Assembly (NCBI GenBank): GCA_963969365.1
Contig: OZ017750.1
Coordinates: forward strand, 2,666,001-2,730,000
DNA length: 64,000 bases
Origin: Asterochloris sp. CNOR1
Taxonomy: Eukaryota > Chlorophyta > Trebouxiophyceae > Trebouxiales > Trebouxiaceae
Direction of reading: 5' to 3'
Of this stretch, positions 22,501 through 37,300 are shown piece after piece (the first letter of the stretch is position 1; each line of letters begins with the position of its first letter). Made by a program: the position numbers and the translations under genes. Under the pieces are notes generated by a model. That model did no database searches. It worked only from the letters and a program-made list of their open reading frames with translations, and was not told the origin of the DNA.

Positions 22501-24489
22501 GATGAGCTTTGCCTTTTGAGTCCCTTCAGAGCTGTCAGTATTCACTGGCAAGCAGCTTGCTCCAGACTCATCTGCTGCGTCCTGCACATGCGGGCAGGAC
22601 GCAGCTATCCTTGTGACATTCAAGCTCCATGCCATGCTTGTGCAATTGCGCATGGCCTGATCGCAACATGTGCTGCCAGGCTTGTCGGCCCACTCTGCAG
22701 GACCAAACCGTCGGCACTGTGCTGCAGCCCATTGCTGTTAGTGTGGAAGCATCCGCTCTGCTGCAGGGCTTTGGCACAGTGGGTAGCTGGCTGGCTGAGC
22801 TGCTGGCTCTGCGTGGCTGCAAGATCCTGGCAGTCTCAGACAGGAACGGCGCTGTGTTCAATGCCGGTGGCCTTGACATCCGGGCCCTGCGGCGCCATGT
22901 CAAAGCCAAGCCGCCATTTGGAGGCAATCTGCTGAGCTACCCTGGGGGTGAGCTTGTGGACAGATGCTCCGCAGAGAGGGCAGGGTGTGCCTTATGTTTG
23001 GGGCATGTTCTGAGTGTCTGCTGGCTATGAGCTCTGTGTCACGCACCAAGCTTCACCTGCAGCACACAAAAGGATGTACCTTCATGCCGCTGCCTGCAGA
23101 CATCAAGGCCCCATCAGTCCTGCATGCTGCCAACTGCAGGGTACACTCCGGTTGCCTCCTGCACACGTCTGCCTATAGGGTGCCAGCTCCTCTCCATCAT
23201 TCCCCAAGTGTTGTGCAGCTGCGGGCGGGCAGGCCGCTGTGCTGTCCATGCACCCAGCGCCGACCCCACAGCGGCCTGCGTGCGCTTGCAGGCAAAATTG
23301 GCCCTGCTCAGTCTGCAACCTACCAATTGATTGCGTCCAGGTCTGCCCGCAAACAGCGTGCCACTGCCTGCAGGTGAGAAGCTGCCTCTGGAGCAGCTGT
23401 TCACCATCCCCTGCGATGTGTTCGTCCCTGCAGCTGCTGCGCGGAGCATAACTGCTGACGTGGCCCGCCAGATGGACTGCAAGTATGTCGTGGAGGCAGC
23501 CAATGGCCCCTGCACCCTGAGTGGAGACGCTGTGCTGCGGAATCGGGGCATCACTGTCATGCCAGACGTCCTTGCCAGCGGGGGCGGCGTGGTGAGCGTT
23601 CTGGCCGCAGCTGCAGGCCCAGCCCTCCAGCTGCTGCCACAGCTTGTGGTTGACATGTATGCCTGGACGGTGTAAGTGCTGAGCTCATGAAGAAAGGTGT
23701 CCTGGAGGGCTCCCTCTGCTGGTCCCGAATGCTGCGCTGCTGGCCTGGGGGAAAGCTCGCTCTTTGGTAAGTCTGGTCCTCTCATGGGCAACATTGTAGT
23801 GGCGCCAAGTGGCTTGCCTGGCAGAGGCAGAGCAGTGAGCCTGAGCAGGGTTGTCACACAGATCCCCACCTGCTGCGGGTGCAGCGCTGCACCTGAATTA
23901 CCATCAAAAGGGCACCCTGCTGCTTCCTCTGCCTGCTGCATGGCTGCATGCTGCTGCTGAGGACCTCCTGGGTGCCATGCCAGAGGCAGCAGCCGACAGT
24001 TTGCTTTCTGGCTGCAGCTCTGCAGTTTCATGGAGTGGACTTCTAACATGCAGCAAATCCGGTGAGCAATTGACAGCCTCAGCTGCCAAGCATCTGTGTG
24101 TGGGTGCAAAAGCACTGATGATGAGTGGCTGCTGCAGCTGGGAGGAAGCTGAGGTAAACAGGAAGATGGAGGTGAGCACTTGTATGAAAATCTATCTTGG
24201 CAAAACATGGACTCATTTGTTAATTTGTCTGCATGTGGGTCCACACAGCTGATTGCATAAACACCCAGTGGTGTTGTCTGCAGAGAATGATGATGGATGG
24301 CTTTGCATCGGTGGGTGCTGAAGTTGCGAACATGCTGTGTCACAGCTGGTTGTGGCTGAAGCCGACAGCCTGCTCGGCCTGCAGATTTGGATGGAGCACA
24401 AACAGAAAAGAGTCCCTCTGAGGACAGCAGCATACATTGACTCTGTTGGGCAAGTCATACAGAATGCCACAGCTTTGGGATTTGGTTGA
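19563..24489 (+). CDS. GDH: glutamate dehydrogenase, mitochondrial
   Basis: Oxidative deamination of glutamate to 2-oxoglutarate with NAD(P). Seventeen phase-consistent exons give 473 aa: 19563-19649, 19727-19858, 20426-20533, 20946-20985, 21113-21164, 21265-21292, 21397-21430, 21556-21626, 21824-21897, 21978-22038, 22300-22425, 22767-22947, 23374-23591, 24018-24061, 24138-24171, 24284-24310, 24385-24489. The start MLLRWSSKIHSVTRGLTTLA is a typical mitochondrial presequence. GTNQYVLE precedes the dimer/substrate domain; GPYKGGYRL and LRIPFGGAKGG (about 152-162) carry the catalytic lysines; GFGTVGSW (about 272) begins the nucleotide fold; EAANGPCT and the C-terminal VPLRTAAYID complete it. Three introns use GC donors (after 21164, 21626, 22425). 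Cofactor preference cannot be set from sequence alone. Confidence 0.95.
20190..20425 (+). repeat. decayed copy of GDH exon 3 acceptor and exon start
   Basis: CATGCAAGCTTCCTCCGCTC then CAG at 20252 followed by GGCCTCAGCTACTCAAATGG parallels the true AATGCAAGCTCTTGCTACCC, CAG at 20425 and GCCCTCAAGTACTTGGACTG. The copy is out of frame. Distance between the two acceptors is 173 bp. Confidence 0.65.
20692..20870 (+). repeat. three-copy imperfect repeat in GDH intron 3
   Basis: ATTGCTGTTTGAGTAGAGGC, ATTGCTGCTGGAGCAGAGGC and ATTGCTGCTTGCGCATGGGC recur at about 20698, 20759 and 20840, each followed by a GCATGT/GCATGC-type stretch. All lie inside one intron. Confidence 0.7.
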
Positions 24490-24674
24490 TAGAGCACTGC
24501 ACCTGCCCTCATTGCTGGTAAACCCCCACCTGCCTGTTCATTACTGTGAAAAAACTGGTAGTCTCTGATGTATGCAGCTTGGAATGCCTGGCAGCTTGAA
24601 GTGATGTCACCTCAACATGCAGCCCCTGCTCTCAGGACACGGCTCCGCAGAACACTGCTCTGCACTGCAATAAC

Positions 24675-25289
24675 ATGCCAATGCCCGAGTCTTGCATCCC
24701 CCTCTCACGACTGATGAGTCCATTCTTAGCTCCTCACTGTTGCGGCCCTAAGGTGCTTGAGCAACACCTTGTGCTGCAGGGCAGACACAAACCTGAAATG
24801 GTGCTCAGAACAGCTGATGATTGGAGACAACATCAGCCTTTGCACTTGCGCTGGGTCATGCTGTTACCCTTCTGTTTTGCTGTTGCACGCTGCATTGCTG
24901 CAGGCCGCTCACGTATGCCAGGCCATCACAGCATGTCCTCTGCTGACCAGCCTGCTCCACCACCAGTGCCACCTTCCATGCTGGTCCGCAATGCCTCCAT
25001 CCTACATTGCGGCCACCGCAGGGTGCCTTCCTTCACATGTGCTCTCATGCTGTCAGCACCTGATCCACAGCTGCAGGTGGCTATGCTTTCATGCATAGCG
25101 CTTAGAAACTGCAGCTCTATTGGGCGTTTGGGGCTATGCCCCTTCAGCAGCAATGGGCGCCAAATCAAGCAACTGCTTCCAAAATGGGCACCTTGTGTGC
25201 TTGCCCCAGCACAGGTTCAACTGAAGATGCTGTGCGCTGTGACCTGCAGGTCTGAGAGACTGCTGGCCGCTAATTGCTCTGTGCCCTGA
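24675..25289 (+). CDS. unassigned plus-strand open region
   Basis: An open frame of about 200 codons ends at a TGA directly followed by AAATAAATG, which could be a poly(A) signal. Splice-like TGCAG signals at about 24900 and 25077 suggest it may be spliced. The product is not recognised and has no convincing domain. In this GC-rich DNA long frames arise by chance, so this may be the 3' UTR or flank of the glutamate dehydrogenase gene. Confidence 0.2.
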   Translation: MPMPESCIPLSRLMSPFLAPHCCGPKVLEQHLVLQGRHKPEMVLRTADDWRQHQPLHLRWVMLLPFCFAVARCIAAGRSRMPGHHSMSSADQPAPPPVPPSMLVRNASILHCGHRRVPSFTCALMLSAPDPQLQVAMLSCIALRNCSSIGRLGLCPFSSNGRQIKQLLPKWAPCVLAPAQVQLKMLCAVTCRSERLLAANCSVP

Positions 25290-25661
25290 AATAAATGTTG
25301 ACTCTGAGGGTTATCAGAGTGCTCAGGCAGGGCTGCTGCCTGAAGCAGAGCCCATCAGTGATCAGGTGCAAATTCAGTGTCTTCCTTAATCTCCATGCTG
25401 TCCGGGGCCCTGGCGTTGGTGATACACACAGCTTTGTTCATCACCAGGCCCAACTTGTGGCCTTTAATGTGCTCTTTGTCCCTTGATGCTCTTTGTCCCT
25501 TACAGGCCTTGCAGCATCCTGGGAAACCCCTGCTGGCTCCCTGATCTGTCGCGGTTTGAGCCATTGGTGTGGATCAGACTGCTCTAAGCCTCCCAACCTC
25601 TTCCTCTGTCTGTTTAACAACTGGTCAATGTTGTAGAGTCACATAGGGTTGGTGCAGATCT

Positions 25662-26066
25662 TCAGTCAAAGCCTCTCAGTTCTAGCGTGCCCCTGACCTC
25701 TTGCTGAAGAGCTGTGTAGAGAGGAGGCTCGAGGCAGGCTGAAGAGCTTGAAATCTGAGCAGCAGGTTGCTTGAATTGCATCTGAACGGGTGGATAAGCC
25801 TCACGGCATTTCAGAGCCCGCAGCCAGAGCAGCTCAAGGGCAGGGTAAGGGAAGTACAACCGTAGCCCCGCACCCAGCAGCAGAAGCACATGCCCAAGGA
25901 CACAGAGCAGACACAGCTCCTGACGCCATCGCACTTTGGAGGTGTGGAGCACAAGAAGCGATTGGAGGATGCTGGCAAATGCGCTGGCCATTGGCTCCTG
26001 TCGCTGCCTGGCAACCTGGGGCTGACCTCCCTTAGCATCTGGAAGCCTAGCTCTGCTGCTGCTCAG
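25662..26066 (-). CDS. unassigned membrane protein, probably last exon of a minus-strand gene
   Basis: A minus-strand frame of about 130 codons ends in TGA at 25662. It contains one strong hydrophobic helix (LCLLCVLGHVLLLLGAGL) followed by YFPYPALELLWLRALKC, then a polar tail ending LRGFD. A GCAG acceptor lies at about 26067. An in-frame ATG (25991) would make a 109-aa protein on its own. Further exons may lie to the right (for example around 26377-26144), but I could not join them in phase. Family unknown. Confidence 0.35.
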   Translation of the reverse strand: MSSSRARLPDAKGGQPQVARQRQEPMASAFASILQSLLVLHTSKVRWRQELCLLCVLGHVLLLLGAGLRLYFPYPALELLWLRALKCREAYPPVQMQFKQPAAQISSSSACLEPPLYTALQQEVRGTLELRGFD

Positions 26067-26595
26067 GCATGTTCAAACAGAGCATTGAGGTGAGACCTTC
26101 AGTGAACAGAGAGTTGTGGTGAAATGGCCCGACATTCTGCAGCCTAACAAGGCACTGAGGTGAACCGGGCTATGAACAACATGGTGCCCACCCATCTGGC
26201 AGACAGCCTCTCAGCAGAGTCTGCTGCTGCAGATTGGGCTGCAACCATGAGTTCGAGGGCTGCACGAGGAGTGCCCCGCCCTTCCCAAAGGCCATCACAG
26301 AGTCTCCCGTGTTCAGCTGGCACAGTCCCCACCTCAAGTGGCGGGTGGACCATATCAGAGTGAAGGTGATTGAGCAAGGCCGGCCAGTGATGGCCACTTC
26401 TTCACACCCTCGCCGCCCTTTGTCTGTGGCAGGGGGGCATTGGCAGGCAGCCTTAGTGCCGGGGACTTGCCGCCAGTGCCGTGGGGAGCAGTCTGCTGAT
26501 CCACAGCCATGAGGTGCTGAGGAAGGCAGTGAGCTGCACTTGATGCAGGTGGACATAACAGAGACTGCATGCACTGAGCTCATGGCAGCAAGTGT

Positions 26596-26910
26596 GAAAT
26601 GAGCTCCTGCTGTAGGTTGGCGAGGACAGCTGGCCTTCAGGAGGAAGCACTGTGCACTTGACAGCCTGAACCAGCATGTGCTGAACTTGCTGCAGGTGAG
26701 GATGGGCACGATGGCCTGATAGAAAGGCTATGGGTTCCCTGTGGTCTTGACAGTACATCATGTTCTGCTGCAGGCTGGCGGAGGGCAAGCTGGCCTGAAG
26801 AAGAGAAGCTTACTTGCCTGGTCCATATGATGCAGCGCCATCAAGTGTGCACTGCTCTGGCTGCAGGTGGGCAAGGGCAAGATGGCATACAGGAAGGCCC
26901 AGGGTGCTCT
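26596..26910 (+). repeat. four-copy array of acceptor plus exon start (DUF1990 gene)
   Basis: Exon-like starts after (T)GCAG/GTAG at 26616, 26696, 26774 and 26867 share a GTGGGCAAGGGCAAGATGGC-like core: GTTGGCGAGGACAGCTGGCC, GTGAGGATGGGCACGATGGC, GCTGGCGGAGGGCAAGCTGG. Spacing is 80, 78 and 93 bp. Only the last copy keeps the reading frame. Confidence 0.75.
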
Positions 26911-27704
26911 GCGTTCCTGGCAGCACATGAGGCTGGGCTGGAGTGACGTGGAGGGTGTTCAGCCCTCGCAGGGTCGGCCTGCCTGTATCCTGGCCAAGGT
27001 GGCCTTTGCCTGGGTGCGCAATCCTGTAAAGATAGTATATCTGGACGAGCGGCGCACCACGCTGCAGCAGCTTGATGAGGACGGGGAGGCCCGCAAGACT
27101 AGAGGTGAGGCCCTCTTCGACATGATGGCGTTATGGTTGAAAGCAACAAGAGCCCTGCCTGACCCCACACCGGACACGCTGTACCTGCATGTAGCACCCT
27201 AGTGGCCTGTTCACAAGCTGAGCAAGCAGCAGGCAGCCACATGAGACAATGCAGCACCTTGCGCCCCTGCATTGCTCCTGCTTCAATGGCCTTGGCATCA
27301 CTGAACCAGACCTCTGTGCAACAGCAGCAGCAAACCCTCACCACTCAGCACATTGCTCTGCATAAGTGCAGGGAGGCGCTTCACCATGGCACAGTCCACG
27401 CTGCAAGGCCACGTCCTGGCCGGAGAGGAGCGCTTCACCCTTGAGTGGCACCAGAACGACGACTCTGTCTGGTGTGCCCTGCTGCCTGCCTGTGCGTGTC
27501 CTGCTGCCTGCCTGTGCGTGTCCTGCTGCCAGTCAGCTGCTTGACCACAGTGTTTGAAGATGATGTTGCTGCAGGTACGACATACATGTTTTCTCTCGAC
27601 CAGCAAAGCCTCTGGCCCTTTTGACATACCCCCTAGTTCGTATCCAGCAACAAAAGTTTCAGAAAGACAGCGTGTCTGCCGTAGCAGCTGCTGTTGCCAG
27701 CTAA
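26867..27704 (+). CDS. DUF1990 (UPF0548) family protein, N-terminus unresolved
   Basis: Three C-terminal exons join in phase: 26867-27104, 27372-27471, 27575-27704 (155 aa). VGKGKMAYRKAQGALRSWQH, LGWSDVEG, NPVKIVYLDE, STLQGHVLAGEERFTLEWH, VWYDIHVFSRPA and YPLVRIQQQKFQKDS align along the whole DUF1990 family, including the plant protein of about 205 aa. About 50 N-terminal residues are missing. They must lie left of 26867, but I could not find a convincing exon. The function of the family is not known. The exon at 26867 is preceded by three decayed copies of its own start. Confidence 0.8.
27481..27530 (+). repeat. 22-bp tandem repeat in DUF1990 intron
   Basis: Two full and one partial copy of a 22-bp unit beginning GCTGCCTGCCTGTGCG, just after the donor of the last intron. 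Confidence 0.85.
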
Positions 27705-27854
27705 TTATGACATCCCTTTGCCCTGACTGATTCCAGCAAGGGTTTACAAGTTGCGCATGACGCGTCTGTATGCAACAGCTGCTTGTACAGAATGTGATCA
27801 TGAAATGGATCAAGCAAGAAGCGTGATCAGGTGTATATGTTGGCCTGTCACAAC

Positions 27855-29952
27855 CTATGCTGAAGCTGGGGAGTTGGGCTGCAAAGGGGTATTGTCTCTG
27901 GGCGCGGCTTTGGGTAGCCGAGATAGGATCACAACAAGCAGAACGCCCATGAGAGCTCCACCAAGGTGTGCAATATGAGCGACTTGCGTGCCCCCCACTG
28001 CACTGCCAGTGCGTGCGATCACGTCTTGAAGCTCCTGCAGGCCCATGATAGCCAAGTGAGCAGGCTGTGCCTTCCCAGGCTCTGGTGTGCAGGGGAAGGA
28101 GCTAGCATGTGGACAAAAGGTTGTACAGCATGCAGTGCTGCAACAGCCGTGCTGCTGCACAACTAAAGCACACCATGCACCACAGACGGACCCGGTCGCG
28201 TTCAGCAGGACATGGGTGCTGCCAAGCGGCAGGCTGCAAAAGCGTGCTGCTGCTTGAAGCAGCTCGCCAGCTCACCCTGTACACCTGCTGTACCACAAAC
28301 TGGCCCAGGATGCACATCTCCAGGAGCTTTGTGAACTTCAAGCTGATCTTGAGGAGGACAGCGACAGCAAAGAGGCCAAAGACAGCCCCAGAAGCTCCCA
28401 GGCAGACGCTGTTGTGGGGCATTGACAGCCATGAAGCAAAGTTGCCACCTGCATGGGGAGACGAAAGCGCAGTGAGCTTTGCTATGTGATGCACAGGTCC
28501 ACCCAGTGCATTGGCCCAAGATATGTGCTGTGAAGCAAGGCGTACAGGTCCAGTCACACCGGTGCTGCAGACTGCCGGTCTGCTCGCCAGCACAGCACGA
28601 GTATTAACAGTCACATGGTCAATCAGCCCACCTATGGCTGTGACAAGGTAGGTGAGCCAGAGACCCAGTGCTCCCTCCTCTTCCTCAACTGTAGACAGCA
28701 GAGACTTCACCTGAACCAGAGGGGCAGAAAGCCCCTGTTGCAGAACAAAACTTCTGTGGGTCTCTGCACCAGCTCTGTCAGAAGTGATTCAGACAGACGA
28801 GGGATGCTGAGCTCACCAGGTCTGCGAATGACCACAATTCAGCGATCAGACAAGGCTCACCAATCCTGCCAAAGATGTAGAGGAAGAAGATGTTGTTGCT
28901 GATGTGTGAAAAGCTGATGTGGAAGAAGGCCGAGGTGACAAACTGGTACCACTGGGGCCGCCAGAGCTGCAGTCATAGACAGACAGCCTGGTCGAGGCCA
29001 GGAGAAGCAACATACAGACTTGAGAGGGTGGCACAAGAGCGCAGGTGGTGGTCCTCATGCACAAGGGGGTGCTCTGTCGGGTGCTGATGGAGGTCAGGCA
29101 CTGGTCCTCTGTGGGCTGCTGCTGGTGCTGCCTGTTATAGCGAAAATGCAGGCAGTCCTTGTCAATATGTTTGCAGGGCAGCCAGTGCTCACCCAGCAGC
29201 TGCTTCTTACGCAGCAGGTGCTGTGAGCAGAAATGGCCTGGACGAGTTTGTGTAGCGATAGTCGGTTGAGTGCAGCCCCCTCGTGCCACTGGAGTCACCT
29301 GAAGATAGAGCCACTGGCAGGGAACATGGGCGACATGGTCCAGCAGGAAAAGACCGATGTTGAGCAGGAGCAGTACCAGCAGGCCGGGCCCCATCCCGGT
29401 GCTGCGTCCCATCATCATACTGTCCTGCTGACCTGCAGCAAGGGCACTGAGGACAGCTCAGGCACTCCGATCAGTTCCAGCGTGCTGGCCGTCAACGAGC
29501 CGCCAGCCTTGCTCTGGGCCCGCTCGAGGGGCCTCTGGTCAGGCAGGCAGCTCCAATGCATTACCTTTCTTGAACCCAAGACCTGCGGCACTGCGATTCT
29601 GCTGTGCCTGGGGGGCCCTTGATGTGGCAGGCTTGCTGCCGCTGCTGTTGCTGCTCTGGCTGAGGCCCCACTTTCTCATGATGTCATCAGCACTGCAGCA
29701 GTTCACGTGCAGGGAGGCCCCACGCTGCAGGCGCCGCTTGCCCTCACTTGCAGGTGCTGTTCTGGCTGGGGGTCGGACCGCCTGCAACTTCTGCTCCAGG
29801 AAGTTGGGCAGGCGCTGAAGGGAGCTGCCGGATCGCCATGTGGTTGAAAAGCTGCTGGCGCTGCTCTGCAGCTTGGGCAGGACAGGGCTGCGCTCCTGGC
29901 ATGACACAGAGGGCACAGAGGGCACAGTACCAGAGACTGTGGTGAAAGCCAT
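27855..29952 (-). CDS. rhomboid intramembrane serine protease, plastid-type
   Basis: Six phase-consistent exons: 29952-29565, 29432-29299, 28966-28861, 28688-28632, 28448-28285, 28034-27855; 342 aa. The first exon encodes about 129 residues rich in Ser, Arg, Ala and Pro without acids at the start, typical of a chloroplast transit peptide. Then come helix LLVLLLLNIGLFLLD, the rhomboid motif FFHISFSHISNN (about 189-199), WLTYLVTAIG, the catalytic serine in LGASGAVFG (Ser about 248), and the catalytic histidine in HIAHLGGALMG (about 306). Both catalytic residues are present, so it should be active. It cleaves membrane proteins within the bilayer; the substrate is unknown. A plastid inner-envelope location, as for plant RBL10/11-type proteins, is inferred. 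Confidence 0.9.
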
Positions 29953-30481
29953 GCTGTCCCTCCCAAAATCAGACTTCTATGCTAGCTTGGCAGATCCGAG
30001 GTCACATACAGCTGGTCACACCGCCAGAGGTGGTGCCATCCCCAATGGAGTGAGGAGTTGAGCCCTGTCTGATAAGATGCATTTAGGTCGTTTTTCAGGA
30101 TCAGACGGTGCAGTTGTCTGAAGAACCGTCCAGGCCGAGATTTTGTAGACGAGGCGTTTTTCAGGGAGCTTCCCTCAGCGTTTCCAGGTAGATATCACCG
30201 CAGCCTCACATCCTGCAGCCTTTGCGTGAGCGGGGCTCTGGCTGATCTGCACGCCTCCCGGCCTCCCTTGCATGCCGGGAGTTAAGCTGGAATGAAGCGA
30301 AGGGGCAGCTGTGAGGCTGCCATGGTCATGGGGACCCTATCCATTCAGCCACCACAGATCAGCCTGGCATGGCTGGCATGGCCCTTCAGGAGCCGCTTGC
30401 AGGGCAGCCTTGCGCTGCAAAGACTGGAATTGCAGGCGGCATAAAGGCCTCTATGCACTTTTTGGCATGTGTGCCCTGCAG
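29953..30481. promoter_or_regulatory. divergent promoter and gapA 5' UTR
   Basis: Holds two direct copies of CGTTTTTCAGG at 30089-30099 and 30155-30165, and an 8-bp inverted repeat CTCCCGGC / GCCGGGAG near 30257-30285. The last bases are CCCTGCAG immediately before the gapA ATG, so a 5' UTR intron probably ends exactly at the start codon. The repeats are candidate light or redox control sites; that is inference. Confidence 0.5.
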
Positions 30482-34096
<3,615 letters not shown>

Positions 34097-34377
34097 TTCT
34101 ACCCTTGAGCATACCAGAGTACAATTTTTCCCTAGGCGGCCTGGACAGAGCAGATCACACCCCCTGGTGGTCTGTGACTAGTCCCTGCCAACTATTGTCA
34201 GTCATAAGCTTGAGAATGAACAAGCAAAGCTTCATGATTGTTTGCCCTCCTGTGCCCATGACCATCCCTCATTTGAGTTGCGCAATGATTCATCCATGTC
34301 TGATTCATAGGATTTTGCGTGTTATCATTGTGAGGGCACACGCCTCTGGGGACCGATGGGTGGCAGAGGCATAGCTG

Positions 34378-37300
34378 TCAGGCATCACTGGCAAAGCGGT
34401 TCAGGTCGAAGGTCAAGGTGGCGCTGCATGAGTTCTCAGTGTCTTTGCAGACACCTATCAATGCGTCAGCCTTCCCAAAGAAGTTATCCTGCAGGCAAGT
34501 TGTGTTAGTTGCATGGGCGGGCAGACATTCATCTTGGCCCCCACCTGGAAGGCCACCTCCGCATGTCAGCTTGCAATGCCTGTTGTGCAGCAGACTATGC
34601 AATACATTACAGTGAAACAGTTTCACCGCCTTACTGACCTTCAAAGAGATGACAATGCTCTGGAAGAAGCCTTCGCTGTCCTCACGTGTCTTTTCCCGGA
34701 TGAAATTGGCCACCCGTGCCACATTGGTGGCGTCCAGGGCTGCATCAATCTCATCCAGCACAAAGAAGGGCGACGGCTGGAAGCTGTGAATGGCAAACAG
34801 CAGTGCCAGGGCAGAGATGGTCTGCAGCAGGACAGAGCTGTTGCAGCATCAGCATGATGACCAGCACATGCATCAGGCACCAGGCAGGCTGGCAGGCATC
34901 TGCCTGCGGCCCTGCAGGCATGCCAGTTTTCCAAAAACCACATGCATGGTAGGCAGTCAGGTCCTGGCACAGCCTTCATGGCTCCACCTCACCTTCTCCC
35001 CGCCAGACAGCTCGTCCATCTGCCTGAAGCGCTTGGCCGGCGGCATGGCCTCAAACTTGGCCCCTTGCAGGAAGGGCTCCTGCTCCTGCCCCTCCAGGGA
35101 CAGGTAGGCCTGCCCACCCTTGGGCGCCTGGGGGCTCTTTGTCAGGTCCTGCACCACAGGCAGAGCCTGTGAAACAACCACTGGATGACACCACTCCGCA
35201 TGCGCCTGTTTACCCTTCTGTATCTGTCTGAGGGCATGTACACAGCAACTGTGCAGCCCACTGTACGTTCCCACCCTTGATTGACGTCTTGTGACCGCTG
35301 AGAGTGCTCAGAGCCCACCCTGTCTTCTTCTGTACGATACTGTCAGCCAGGTGCTGATGTGGTCTAAGATAACACGGCAGCCTTCCGTCCAACATGCCGC
35401 CTCGCCCCACCTGTGTCCTGTCATTGCACACCGCTGTGCAGCACAGGCCAGCCAGATTATGTCCCATGTGCCCACAGCGCTGCACAGCACAAGCAGGCAT
35501 TCCTGAAATAGCCCAGGCCCACAATGGGCCGTCAATGACGCCAGGGCGATCGACGGAGTGGAGGCGTCTGCCTGCCGCCTTCAATTTCAGGTGGGAATTT
35601 TGCACACAGACCATGGGTTTTGCTTTTGCAGATGGGGCTCTTGTGCTGTTTGTTGACAGTCCTATGCCCGTGTGAGGCAGCCTTGTGTCAGCAAATGCCC
35701 TGGAGGTGCTGCAGCTCACCTTGAAGACGCTGTCGATGATGCCGCTGATGTGGTCAAAGGCAGCCATGAAGGCCTCTGAGCGCCGCTCCTTGACCGCCTC
35801 AAAGGCCAGGGCTGCCTTCCTGACTGCCTCCATCGCCTCCTTGTACTGAGCCACTTGGGCCTGCTCCCGCTCCTGCAGGCAGCCCCAGCTCAGCGACAAG
35901 CAAGTGGGCAGGCAGGTGAGCTGCAGGCCTGTTACTGCAAGGCCAGAAGGTGGCCTGCACACATGACTCAGAAGCAACTGGCTGTTGATCTTGCCACCCT
36001 GTGTGGCTTGCGCACAAGTGAAGCCCTGCTTGGGGGCAGCAGCTGGGAGCCAGCAGGGCCCTGCTTGCTGCGGCGCTGCGGATTGGGTGTTACCAGCCTG
36101 CACACAGGTGCAAAGTCTGCCACAGAGGATGCCCGCGCCAGCTGGCAGCCTTCATGTCTGAGCAAGCCCATGTGTGGTCTCCTGCAGCCCACGGCGTCCT
36201 GGCTTGCCTGGCCAGCCTCACTGTGCTCCCTGTCCTTCAGGGTGGGACTTGGGGCACAGCACTATGTCCCAGCCAGGTCAGAGTCTTATGCCGACTCTCG
36301 CAGGGGTAGCAGGCTTCAAGGCAAAGTGCATGTCTGGTCCATCCAGCGGCCTGGCCCCCCCAGCTGGTACCCCATGCATTCCATTGTCTCTGCAGGCCCA
36401 AAGGGGCATGCCAGGCTGCCCGGCCGCAGCCAGTCTCACAGCGCCAGCGCCCACTTGGACGCCCTCTCACTGCTCCATGGCCTTCAAGCCAGGGCCAAAA
36501 AGGCTGTGCCTGACATACACAGACAGGGTGCGCCGGACAAACAGGCCGTGCGAGGCACTGGCCCAGCAATGCAAAGGTAGCAGACAGCACAGTGCTGAGT
36601 CCCGACCCAGCAGCTTTGTTTGCGGCAAAGCCCACATACCAAGAAAGAGTACAGCGGACCAGTTTTCCCACTCCCATCTCAGCACTTGCCTTGACAGCCT
36701 CGTACTGCTCCATGGCCTTCAGGTTGGGGGCCAGCCGCGCCAGCTGGGCGCCACGCTCCTCAATGTCAGCACGGAACTCGGCGTCCAGCTTTTGGCGTTC
36801 GCGGATGCCCTCCGCGTCCCTGTACCGCTTTTTGAGCTTGGCATAGTCCAGCATGGGGCCCTGCAGGGGGGCACGCGAGCCAGCACAATCAGATTGCGAG
36901 CCAGCTGTGGTACAGCGCAGGGCCACACCCTCAGGACTCTAGGCAGGGTAGAGCAGTACTGAGTGGCTGCAGGACAGCACATCAGGCAGGTGCAGCTGCT
37001 GCAGCTTGGGGCGGCGACAGTGGACATCTGCAGTGCTGGCTGAGGCACAGGGGGGCCTGACAACGAGTGCAAGCACATGCAGCTGGGGCAGCAGGGACAG
37101 ACGGTCATCCCCAGCGCACAGAGGCCATGAGAGCCAAAACAAGTTCAGTGGAGGCAGCTCCGCAGTTGGGTGTGAGGCAGCATGCAGTGAGCAACACTGT
37201 GGCATGGCAGATGCAGCTGATGTGGGCCTTGCTGCCTCTGCCTTGCCAGCAGCTCGCGCACCTGCGGCTGGTGGCTGCTCCCCGGCCCATCTTCATCCAT

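Noticed and set aside
23114-24433. 439-codon minus-strand open frame
   Set aside because: It lies antisense to GDH exons that match the family residue by residue; the reverse frame has no recognisable domain.
24490-25661. Extending GDH past 24489
   Set aside because: The frame ends in TGA right after the conserved VPLRTAAYID C-terminus, at the usual family length.
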